From NCBI GenBank assembly GCA_949295035.1, contig CASFJO010000031.1, forward strand, positions 1 through 64,000: 64,000 nt of DNA. The letters are read 5' to 3'. The translations under genes and the position numbers were made by a program. Positions 53,101-59,824 of this stretch are shown piece by piece; position 1 is the stretch's first letter, and each line of letters starts with the position of its first letter. The stretch is from an uncultured Gemmiger sp. GTDB lineage: Bacteria > Bacillota > Clostridia > Oscillospirales > Ruminococcaceae. The notes beneath the pieces were generated by a model. That model searched no databases, was not told the DNA's origin, and saw only the letters and a program-made list of their open reading frames with translations.

Positions 53101-53412
53101 ATGTACGCAGTGATCGTTACCGGTGGCAAACAGTACCGTGTGCAGCAGGGCGACACCATCTTCGTGGAGAAGCTGGCTGTGGCCGAGGGCGAGACCGTCA
53201 ACTTCGACCAGGTGCTGGTCGTGGGTGAGGAAGGCAGCGCCAAGGTGGGCGCTCCCGTTGTGGACGGCGCCTCTGTTGTGGGCAAGGTCATCAAGAACGG
53301 CAAGGGCAAGAAGCTGAACATCATCACCTATCGCCCCAAGAAGGGCAGCGCCCGCCGTCTGGGCCATCGTCAGCCCTACACCAAGGTGGAAATCACCGAG
53401 ATCAAAGCTTAA
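53101..53412 (+). CDS. rplU: 50S ribosomal protein L21
   Basis: 103-aa large-subunit protein binding 23S rRNA. MYAVIVTGGKQYRVQQGD, VLVVGEEGSAKVGAP and the C-terminal RPKKGSARRLGHRQPYTKV. Starts at ATG 53101 with a purine-rich GAGGATA upstream. rpmA follows after 18 bases; the small Prp protease gene that usually sits between them in Firmicutes is missing. Confidence 0.98.
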   Translation: MYAVIVTGGKQYRVQQGDTIFVEKLAVAEGETVNFDQVLVVGEEGSAKVGAPVVDGASVVGKVIKNGKGKKLNIITYRPKKGSARRLGHRQPYTKVEITEIKA

Positions 53413-53430
53413 AGAAGGAGGAAATGTACC

Positions 53431-53682
53431 ATGGCACATAAAAAAGGCGTAGGTTCTACCAAAAACGGCCGTGACTCCGAGTCCAAGCGTCTGGGCGTGA
53501 AGCGTGCCGACGGTCAGTTCGTCCTGGCCGGCAACATTCTGGTTCGTCAGCGCGGCACCCACATCCATCCGGGTGAGAACGTGGGCAAGGGCAGCGACGA
53601 CACCCTGTTCGCTCTGGTGGACGGCAAGGTCAGCTTTGAGCGCATGGGCCGCGACCGCAAGAAGGTCAGCGTCAAGCAGTAA
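53431..53682 (+). CDS. rpmA: 50S ribosomal protein L27 (no N-terminal extension)
   Basis: 83-aa protein reaching the peptidyl transferase centre with its N-terminus. It begins [18 protein letters not shown] directly, as in E. coli, without the roughly 9-residue extension that many Firmicutes remove with Prp. AGAAGGAGG precedes the ATG. Followed by a terminator before obgE. Confidence 0.98.
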   Translation: MAHKKGVGSTKNGRDSESKRLGVKRADGQFVLAGNILVRQRGTHIHPGENVGKGSDDTLFALVDGKVSFERMGRDRKKVSVKQ

Positions 53683-53694
53683 TCACAAGCAAAA

Positions 53695-53721
53695 GGCCGG
53701 GCCCAGCGCCCGGTCTTTTTT
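53695..53721 (+). terminator. rplU-rpmA terminator
   Basis: 8-bp stem with one G-U pair (53695-53702 with 53708-53715), 5-base loop, six Ts. It stands only 22 bases before the obgE start, so it may attenuate rather than fully stop readthrough. Confidence 0.85.
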
Positions 53722-53743
53722 GTCGAAAGGAGGCGCAACGCCT

Positions 53744-55021
53744 GTGGCAACCAATTTTGTGGATGTGGCCCGCATCGTCATCAAGGCCGGCAAGGGCGGC
53801 GACGGCGCGGTGAGTTTTCACCGGGAGAAGTTCGTGGCGGCCGGCGGGCCGGACGGCGGCGACGGCGGCCGGGGCGGCAACGTGGTCTTTGTGGCGGACG
53901 ACAACCTGTCCACCCTGATGGATTTCCGCTATAAGCGCAAGTATGTGGCCCAGGCGGGCGAGAACGGCTCCGGCAGCCGCTGCACCGGCAAGAACGCCCC
54001 CGACCTGGTGATCCGGGTGCCCCGCGGCACCGTGATCCGGGACGCGGCCAGCGGCCTGGTCATGGCCGATATCTCCGGCGATGAGCCGGTGGTGGTGGCC
54101 CGGGGCGGCAAGGGCGGCTGGGGCAACACCCATTTCGCCAGCCCCACCCGCCAGATCCCCCGCTTTGCCAAACCCGGCCTGCCCGGGGAGGAGTTCGAGG
54201 TCCGGCTGGAACTCAAGCTCATCGCGGACGTGGGTCTGGTCGGGTTCCCCAACGTGGGCAAATCCACCCTGATCTCGGCCATCAGCGCCGCCCGCCCCAA
54301 GATCGCCAACTACCATTTCACCACCCTGACCCCTGTGCTGGGGGTGGTGCGGGTGGGGCCGGAGGCCAGCTTTGTGGCCGCCGACATCCCCGGCCTGATC
54401 GAGGGTGCCAGCGAGGGTGTGGGCCTGGGACACGATTTTCTGCGTCATGTGGAGCGCTGCCGCCTGCTGCTGCATGTGGTGGACGTGTCCGGCTGCGAGG
54501 GCCGGGACCCAAAAGAGGACTTCGAGCGCATCAACCACGAACTGGCCAGCTTCAGCGCCGAACTGGCCCGGCGGCCCCAGATCGTGCTGGGCAACAAGTG
54601 CGACATCGCAACACCCGAACAGGTGGAGGCGTTCCGCGCCTTCATCGAGGGCCAGGGCCTGACCTTCCTGCCCATCTCCGCCGCCACCCGGCAGGGGCTG
54701 GACGGGCTGCCCGGCCTGGTGTACGAGCGGCTGAAGGATCTGCCCCCCGTGCAGGTGTACGAGCCGGAGTTCGTGCGCAGCGAAGCCCCCGCCGATCCCC
54801 GCGCGTTTACGGTGGAGCAGGAGGAGGAGCACGCCTGGCGTGTGGACGCCCCCTGGCTGGAACGTATCCTGGAGGGCAGCGACGTGGAAGATTATGAGAG
54901 CCTGCAATACTTCCAGCGGCAGCTGGGGGAGAGCGGTGTGCTGGACGAGCTGGTGCGCCGCGGCGTGCAGGAGGACGATACCATCAAGATCGGGGAGTTT
55001 GAGTTCGACTATGTATTCTGA
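53744..55021 (+). CDS. obgE: Obg family GTPase
   Basis: 425-aa GTPase acting in 50S assembly and stress control. The glycine-rich Obg domain (1-158) shows GKGGDGAVSFHREKFV and GGPDGGDGGRGG; the G domain GFPNVGKST, DIPGLIEGA and NKCD; and the C-terminal OCT domain (about 350-425) present in Gram-positives. Start is GTG at 53744 with AAAGGAGG 8 bases upstream; the frame upstream runs through the terminator. Overlaps mrnC by 11 bases. Confidence 0.97.
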   Translation: MATNFVDVARIVIKAGKGGDGAVSFHREKFVAAGGPDGGDGGRGGNVVFVADDNLSTLMDFRYKRKYVAQAGENGSGSRCTGKNAPDLVIRVPRGTVIRDAASGLVMADISGDEPVVVARGGKGGWGNTHFASPTRQIPRFAKPGLPGEEFEVRLELKLIADVGLVGFPNVGKSTLISAISAARPKIANYHFTTLTPVLGVVRVGPEASFVAADIPGLIEGASEGVGLGHDFLRHVERCRLLLHVVDVSGCEGRDPKEDFERINHELASFSAELARRPQIVLGNKCDIATPEQVEAFRAFIEGQGLTFLPISAATRQGLDGLPGLVYERLKDLPPVQVYEPEFVRSEAPADPRAFTVEQEEEHAWRVDAPWLERILEGSDVEDYESLQYFQRQLGESGVLDELVRRGVQEDDTIKIGEFEFDYVF

Positions 55022-55448
55022 TCGGCAGGACAATGCCGGGCTGTTCGCCCCTGGCGGCGGGGTGGATATCCGCGAACAGTCCCCCCTGAGCCTGGCTTTT
55101 GTAGGGGACGGCGTGTGGGAGCTGCTGGTGCGTCAGCGCCTGGTGGAGCGCACCCGCCTGCAGCCCGGCCGGCTGCACAGCGAGGCGGTGAAGTACGTCT
55201 CCGCCAAGGCCCAGTTTCAGGCGCTGGCCCTGCTGGAGCCCCTTCTCACCGAGGAAGAACGGAACGTGGTGCGCCGGGGCAAAAACACCAGCAAAGCCAC
55301 CGTGGCCAAGCATGCCACCCCGGAGGAATACCGGGCCTCCACCGGCTTTGAAGCCCTGCTGGGCTGGCTGTTTCTGCAGGGCCGGGACGAGCGCATCCGG
55401 CAGCTGTTCGAGGCCGTCTGGCAGGCGGGCGAAACGGAAAAGGGCTGA
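55011..55448 (+). CDS. mrnC: Mini-ribonuclease III
   Basis: 145-aa RNase III-fold enzyme without dsRNA-binding domain, maturing 23S rRNA in Firmicutes. PLSLAFVGDGVWELLVR holds the conserved Asp, RLHSEAVKYVSAKAQ, RRGKNTSKATVAKHA, and the second acidic site STGFEALLGWLFL. Translation starts at ATG 55011 within the end of obgE, so it is probably coupled. Confidence 0.93.
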   Translation: MYSDRQDNAGLFAPGGGVDIREQSPLSLAFVGDGVWELLVRQRLVERTRLQPGRLHSEAVKYVSAKAQFQALALLEPLLTEEERNVVRRGKNTSKATVAKHATPEEYRASTGFEALLGWLFLQGRDERIRQLFEAVWQAGETEKG

Positions 55449-55465
55449 GGCCCTTTCGCAAAAAC

Positions 55466-55524
55466 GCAGCGCCCGCGATCGGACCGGTCAGAATTGACCG
55501 ATACAGCCCGATCGCGGGCGCTGC
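55466..55524 (-). terminator. Long compound hairpin, terminator for the 52-aa minus-strand gene
   Basis: Perfect 17-bp outer stem (55466-55482 with 55508-55524) enclosing an inner 6-bp hairpin (55485-55490/55495-55500). On the minus strand it is followed by GTTTTTG. It may also stop mrnC transcription, though no T run follows on the plus strand. Confidence 0.75.
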
Positions 55525-55542
55525 CGCTGTTGGGAGAGGAAC

Positions 55543-55701
55543 TTACTTGTTCCGGTTGCAGTCGGTGCTGCGGGTGCCCACACTGTTGGTGCTGCCGGTG
55601 GTCTTGCTGGTGCTGCGGCTGCCGGTGCGGTTCTCGCCGTACTGTTCCTTGGTGTTCTGGGCGGATTTCTGGGTATTGGCGCTGGTCTTGCGATTGTCCA
55701 T
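55543..55701 (-). CDS. 52-aa hydrophilic Asn/Ser/Thr-rich small protein
   Basis: MDNRKTSANTQKSAQNTKEQ then a Ser/Thr/Gly/Arg-rich stretch ending DCNRNK. No hydrophobic segment. The ATG has AAAGGAG 8 bases upstream and a strong terminator follows the stop, so it looks like a genuine gene although the composition is low complexity. Short proteins of this style with a DC-(N/R) tail occur in clostridia; function unknown, spore or stress roles are only guesses. It is antisense to the region upstream of the methyltransferase. Confidence 0.6.
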   Translation of the reverse strand: MDNRKTSANTQKSAQNTKEQYGENRTGSRSTSKTTGSTNSVGTRSTDCNRNK

Positions 55702-55792
55702 GTTTGTTTCTCCTTTCAGGCGGGGCGCCTTGTGCGGCCCGTCTGAGGATAGTGTTGCCCCCACCCGGGGCGGATATGCAGAAGGAAGGTGG

Positions 55793-57181
55793 ATTTTTCT
55801 GGCAGGCGAGTATTTTTATGAGCGGGAGCAGGCGCTGCTGGGCCCCCGCTTCGCGCAGCTTCTCACCCCCGCCGGCAACACGGCGGCCCGGGGGGTCACG
55901 GTCAATACCCTGCGGGGCACGGTGGAACGGTTTGCCGCCGGGTGCGGGCTGCCGCTGCGGCCCTCGCCCTTCTGCGCGGCGAGCTTTTTTGTGGACCTGC
56001 CGGAGTTCCATCCCGGCCGCCATCCCTACCACCATGCGGGGGCCTTTTATTCCCAGGAACCCAGCGCCGCCGCCCCCGCCGCGCTGCTGGACGTGCGGCC
56101 CGGCATGAAGGTGCTGGACGCCTGCGCCGCTCCCGGCGGCAAAAGCAGCCAGCTGGCCGCCGCGCTGCAGGGGCAGGGGCTGCTGGTCTGCAACGAATAC
56201 GAGGCGGGCCGGGCCGCCATCCTGCGGGGCAACCTGGAGCGGATGGGGGTGGCCAACGCGGTGGTGACCAATGAGGACACCGCCCGCCTGGCCGAGGCCT
56301 TTCCCGCCTTTTTTGACCGGGTGCTGGTGGATGCTCCCTGCTCCGGAGAAGGGATGTTCCGCAAGGAGCCTCAGGCCCTGACCCGGCACAGCGAGGCGCT
56401 GGTGCGCCAGTGCGCCGCCCTGGGCGCGCAGATTTTGGAAAACGCCGCCCGGATGCTGGCCCCCGGCGGGCTGCTGGTCTACTCCACCTGCACCTTCGCC
56501 CCCGAGGAGGACGAGGGCCAGGTGGCGGCGTTCCTGGCCCGCCATCCGGAGTTTGCCCTGGAAAGCTGCGGCGACGCTTTCGGCAGCCCCGGCGAGGAAA
56601 ACCGCACCGGCGGGCTGCCGCTGGATGTGAACGCGGTGCGCCGTATCTGGCCCGGTCAGGGGGGCGAGGGGCACTTTATGGCCCGCCTGCGCCGTCTGGA
56701 CGGACCTTCGGCAGCCTCGGTTCGCCCGGCAAAATCTGCTCCGACCTGTAAAGAATGGATAAATTTCGCCAAAGAGTATTTTTTGGAGCTGGCCGAGCGC
56801 CCGGCTATGCTGCGGGGGGACAGGCTGATCCTGCCGCCCGCCGTGCCGCTGCCCGCCGCGGCCCAAAAACTGCGCATCCTGCGGGCCGGGGTGGCGGCCG
56901 GCACGGTGCGAAAGGGCCGCTTTGAGCCGGAACACCATCTGTTCACCGCCTTCGGCGCGGTATGCCAAAACCGGCTGGAACTGCCGCTGGCGGACGGGCG
57001 GGTGGAAGCCTATCTGCAGGGGCATCCCCTCCCCGCGCCCGAGGCCGAAAACGGCTGGTGCGCCGTGTTGGTGGACGGCTACTCGCTGGGCGGGGCCAAG
57101 GTGAGCGGCAAAACGGCAAAAAACCACTATCCCAAGGGGCTGCGGCTGCTGGGACCGGTTGAAATCGGCCCGGGGCTGTGA
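55793..57181 (+). CDS. rRNA cytosine-C5 methyltransferase (RsmF/NOL1-NOP2-sun family), start uncertain
   Basis: About 462-aa SAM-dependent RNA m5C methyltransferase. CAAPGGKSS (SAM motif I), VLVDAPCSGEGMFRK (catalytic Cys region) and YSTCTFAPEEDEGQV (second Cys) are diagnostic; a C-terminal PUA-like domain (about 330-462) is of the RsmF/YebU group. Similarity begins near residue 5 (LAGEYFYEREQALLG). No ATG/GTG/TTG lies there: the only codon with a nearby AAGGAAGG is ATT at 55793. Alternatives are TTG 55730 or ATG 55700, which would run over the start of the opposing small gene. Confidence 0.85.
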   Translation: MFLAGEYFYEREQALLGPRFAQLLTPAGNTAARGVTVNTLRGTVERFAAGCGLPLRPSPFCAASFFVDLPEFHPGRHPYHHAGAFYSQEPSAAAPAALLDVRPGMKVLDACAAPGGKSSQLAAALQGQGLLVCNEYEAGRAAILRGNLERMGVANAVVTNEDTARLAEAFPAFFDRVLVDAPCSGEGMFRKEPQALTRHSEALVRQCAALGAQILENAARMLAPGGLLVYSTCTFAPEEDEGQVAAFLARHPEFALESCGDAFGSPGEENRTGGLPLDVNAVRRIWPGQGGEGHFMARLRRLDGPSAASVRPAKSAPTCKEWINFAKEYFLELAERPAMLRGDRLILPPAVPLPAAAQKLRILRAGVAAGTVRKGRFEPEHHLFTAFGAVCQNRLELPLADGRVEAYLQGHPLPAPEAENGWCAVLVDGYSLGGAKVSGKTAKNHYPKGLRLLGPVEIGPGL

Positions 57182-57187
57182 TACACT
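57159..57187 (+). promoter_or_regulatory. yebC promoter
   Basis: TTGAAA (57159-57164), 17-base spacer, TACACT (57182-57187) with extended TGA. It overlaps the end of the methyltransferase gene. Confidence 0.6.
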
Positions 57188-57261
57188 ATATTAGTTAAGA
57201 CACTATTGGCAGGCAAGCCTGCCCAGAACGCCCTATGGGGCAGATAAACAGGAGGATTTCC

Positions 57262-57999
57262 ATGTCGGGACACAGCAAATGGAACAATATCAAGCGCAAA
57301 AAGGAAAAGACCGACGGCCAGAAGGCCAAGGTATTCACCAAGGTGGGCCGGGAGATCTCGGTAGCCGTGCGTGAGGGTGGCGGCGACCCCAACTCCAACG
57401 GCAAACTGCGGGATCTGATCGCCAAGGCCAAGAGCCTGAACGTGCCCAATGACAACATCCAGCGGATCATCAAAAAGGCCGAGGGCGGCGAGAAGGAGAA
57501 CTACGAGTCTATCACCTACGAAGGCTACGGCCCCTGCGGCATCGCCATGATGGTGGAGACTTTGACCGACAACCGCAACCGCACCGCGGCCAACCTGCGC
57601 CACTACTTTGACAAGTTTGGCGGCAATCTGGGCAACATGGGCTGTGTGGCCTTTATGTTCACCCAGAAGGGCGTCATCGTGCTGGACGGCGAGGGCCTGG
57701 ATGAGGAAAAGACCATGGAGGATTGCTTCGACGCCGGCGCCGAGGACTTCGACATGGGGGACGATGTGGTGGAAGTGACCTGCGCACCCGATGATTTCAG
57801 CGCGGTGCGCCAGGCCCTGGAGGACAAGGGTTACAGCTTCATCTCCGCCGAGGTGGAGATGGTGCCCTCCACCACCAGCGCCATCACCGACGAGGACAAC
57901 CAGAAACTGATGGCCAAGCTGCTGGACGCCCTGGAAGAGGACGACGATGTGCAGAATGTCTGGCACAATCTGGAGAACGAGGAAGACCTGGACCGCTGA
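57262..57999 (+). CDS. yebC: YebC/PmpR family protein (TACO1-like)
   Basis: 245-aa protein. MSGHSKWNNIKRKKEKTD is the family start; GGDPNSNGKLRDLIAKAKS, NVPNDNIQRIIKKA and YEGYGPCGIAMMVE follow. Formerly called a transcription regulator; recent work on the family links it to translation of polyproline stretches, so it complements EF-P. An in-frame ATG at 57235 precedes the AGGAGG site; ATG 57262 is correct. 27 bases to the next gene. Confidence 0.95.
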   Translation: MSGHSKWNNIKRKKEKTDGQKAKVFTKVGREISVAVREGGGDPNSNGKLRDLIAKAKSLNVPNDNIQRIIKKAEGGEKENYESITYEGYGPCGIAMMVETLTDNRNRTAANLRHYFDKFGGNLGNMGCVAFMFTQKGVIVLDGEGLDEEKTMEDCFDAGAEDFDMGDDVVEVTCAPDDFSAVRQALEDKGYSFISAEVEMVPSTTSAITDEDNQKLMAKLLDALEEDDDVQNVWHNLENEEDLDR

Positions 58000-58026
58000 G
58001 GGTCCGACCACAAAGGAGGGTTGCCT

Positions 58027-59703
58027 GTGAGCGCGGCGCAGATGGTATGCCCGTTCTGTCTGTCCAAGACCCAGGCAGGGCGGGCCGCCTGCCCCTTTTG
58101 CGGCAAGAGTTTTGAAAATCACAACCCGCCCGGGGCGCTGCCCTTCGGTACGGTGCTGGCCGGGCGGTATACCCTGGCCCAGTATCTGAATACCGACGGC
58201 GAAGGCGTCCTTTACGCCGCGGTGGAGAATACCGCCGGTCTGCGGGTGACCGTGAAGGAATACCTGCCGGTCACCCTGAGCCAGGGCCGCAACGAAGCCG
58301 GCGAGGTGGAGCCCAAGGCCGGCAGCGAGGTGCTGTTCAAAACCACCCGTATGGATTTTGCGGACCTGTACCGGGCGATCCAGCGGATCACCCCGGCCAC
58401 CGGCCTGGTGGCGGTGCTGGATGTGCTGGAGGAAAATCAGACGGTCTACGCGGTGACCGAACAGATCCAGGGCACGCCCCTGTCCGAATACCTGTCCCTG
58501 CGGGCCAGTGCGCTGCCGCTGGCGGAGGCCCGCAGCCTGATGCAGCCCATCATGGAAGGGGTAGCCGCCATGCACAAGGCGGGGCTGGTGCACCGGGGCG
58601 TCTGCCCGGACAACATCCTGCTCACCGAAGGCGGTGTGGCCCGGCTGACCGGCTACGCCACCCTGGGCCTGCGCCGGGCGGGCAGCGAGTTGAAACCCCA
58701 GCTGTATGACGGGTACTCCGCGCCGGAACAGTACAAGCCTCAGGAATTTGAAGGCCGCTATACCGATGTATACGGGCTGGCGGCGGTGTTTTATCGCCTT
58801 GTTACCGGCATGCAGCCCCTGTCGGCGGTGCAGCGCCAGGTGCGGGACAGTCTGGCCCCCGCCTCCCGGGCGGAGAGCCGGGTGCCCGGCTATGTATCCT
58901 CCATCCTGTCCGCCGCGATGCGGCTGGTGCCTGCCGAGCGCATCCAGACGGTGCCGGAACTGATGGGGGCGCTGGCCTCGCCCGCGGCAGCCGACGCGCT
59001 GATGGGGCGTGAGAAAAAACAAGAGTCGGTCACCCTGGACACCCGGCATCTTCTGGCCATCGCGCTGGGGGTGATCGCGGTGCTGGCCATTTTGCTGACG
59101 GTGGTGCTCATCGGCTGGGAAAGCCGCACTCCTCCGCCGGACAGCAGCGCGCCGAGCAGCGTGAGCCAGCCCCCGGAGGAGGAGCCCGTCTCCATTCCCA
59201 ACTTTGTGGGGTTGCAGTACAGTTCGGTGCAGAACAATACCGAATATGCGGCCAAATTCCTCTTCACGCTGGCGGAGGATTACAGTTCCGAATACCCCGA
59301 GGGGGCGATCATGGCCCAGAGCCCGGAGGCGGGAACTACCGTCACCGATGAGGAGCCGATCGTCAGGCTGACCATCAGCAAAGGCCCGGAACTGACCCAG
59401 ATGCCCAATATCATCGGCTTTACCCGGGAGAATGCGGAACAGGAACTGAACAGCCGGGGGATCCGGTTCAGCCTGCTTATGCTGACCAACAGCGGTGAGT
59501 ACGCCGCGAACTGCGTGGTCAAGACCGACGTGGAACCCGGCGCGAGCATCGACGTGGACAAGACCATCGTCAATGTGTATATCGCCCAGGAACCCGCCGC
59601 CCCGGCCACCCCCGCCCCGGTGGTGGAGCCCACCCCGTCGGCGGACCCGGCTCCCTCAGAGGCCCCGTCCCCATCGCCCGGCTCGACGCCGGCCAATCCC
59701 TGA
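58027..59703 (+). CDS. Membrane PASTA pseudokinase with N-terminal zinc ribbon
   Basis: 558-aa protein built like a PASTA Ser/Thr kinase but lacking catalytic residues. Residues 8-25 hold CPFC and CPFC, a zinc ribbon. The kinase-like domain (about 45-315) keeps Lys77 (VTVKEY) and APE (232-234), yet HRD is HRG (189-191), and TGY (208-210) replaces DFG; Asn196 remains. One helix (342-364), two extracellular PASTA repeats (389-452, 456-520) and a Pro-rich tail follow. Likely a wall or muropeptide sensor/scaffold rather than an active kinase. GTG start fits AAGGAGG spacing better than TTG 58021. Confidence 0.87.
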   Translation: MSAAQMVCPFCLSKTQAGRAACPFCGKSFENHNPPGALPFGTVLAGRYTLAQYLNTDGEGVLYAAVENTAGLRVTVKEYLPVTLSQGRNEAGEVEPKAGSEVLFKTTRMDFADLYRAIQRITPATGLVAVLDVLEENQTVYAVTEQIQGTPLSEYLSLRASALPLAEARSLMQPIMEGVAAMHKAGLVHRGVCPDNILLTEGGVARLTGYATLGLRRAGSELKPQLYDGYSAPEQYKPQEFEGRYTDVYGLAAVFYRLVTGMQPLSAVQRQVRDSLAPASRAESRVPGYVSSILSAAMRLVPAERIQTVPELMGALASPAAADALMGREKKQESVTLDTRHLLAIALGVIAVLAILLTVVLIGWESRTPPPDSSAPSSVSQPPEEEPVSIPNFVGLQYSSVQNNTEYAAKFLFTLAEDYSSEYPEGAIMAQSPEAGTTVTDEEPIVRLTISKGPELTQMPNIIGFTRENAEQELNSRGIRFSLLMLTNSGEYAANCVVKTDVEPGASIDVDKTIVNVYIAQEPAAPATPAPVVEPTPSADPAPSEAPSPSPGSTPANP

Positions 59704-59711
59704 TACGACCA

Positions 59712-59758
59712 ACCGTCCGACGCGGATGTCCCTTCCGCGCGGACGGTTTTTCTCTTTT
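59712..59758 (+). terminator. Terminator after the PASTA pseudokinase gene
   Basis: 14-bp stem with one bulged A (59712-59726 with 59734-59747), 7-base loop, then T-rich TTTTTCTCTTTT. Confidence 0.87.
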
Positions 59759-59770
59759 ACCGGCAAAAAG

Positions 59771-59802
59771 AAGCGGCCCGGAGCAAAGGCTCCGGGCCGC
59801 TT
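59771..59802 (-). terminator. pheST terminator
   Basis: Perfect 14-bp stem (59771-59784 with 59789-59802), 4-base loop, followed on the minus strand by CTTTTTG. Confidence 0.9.
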
Positions 59803-59824
59803 GTATCCGCCGCGGGATCGTTTT

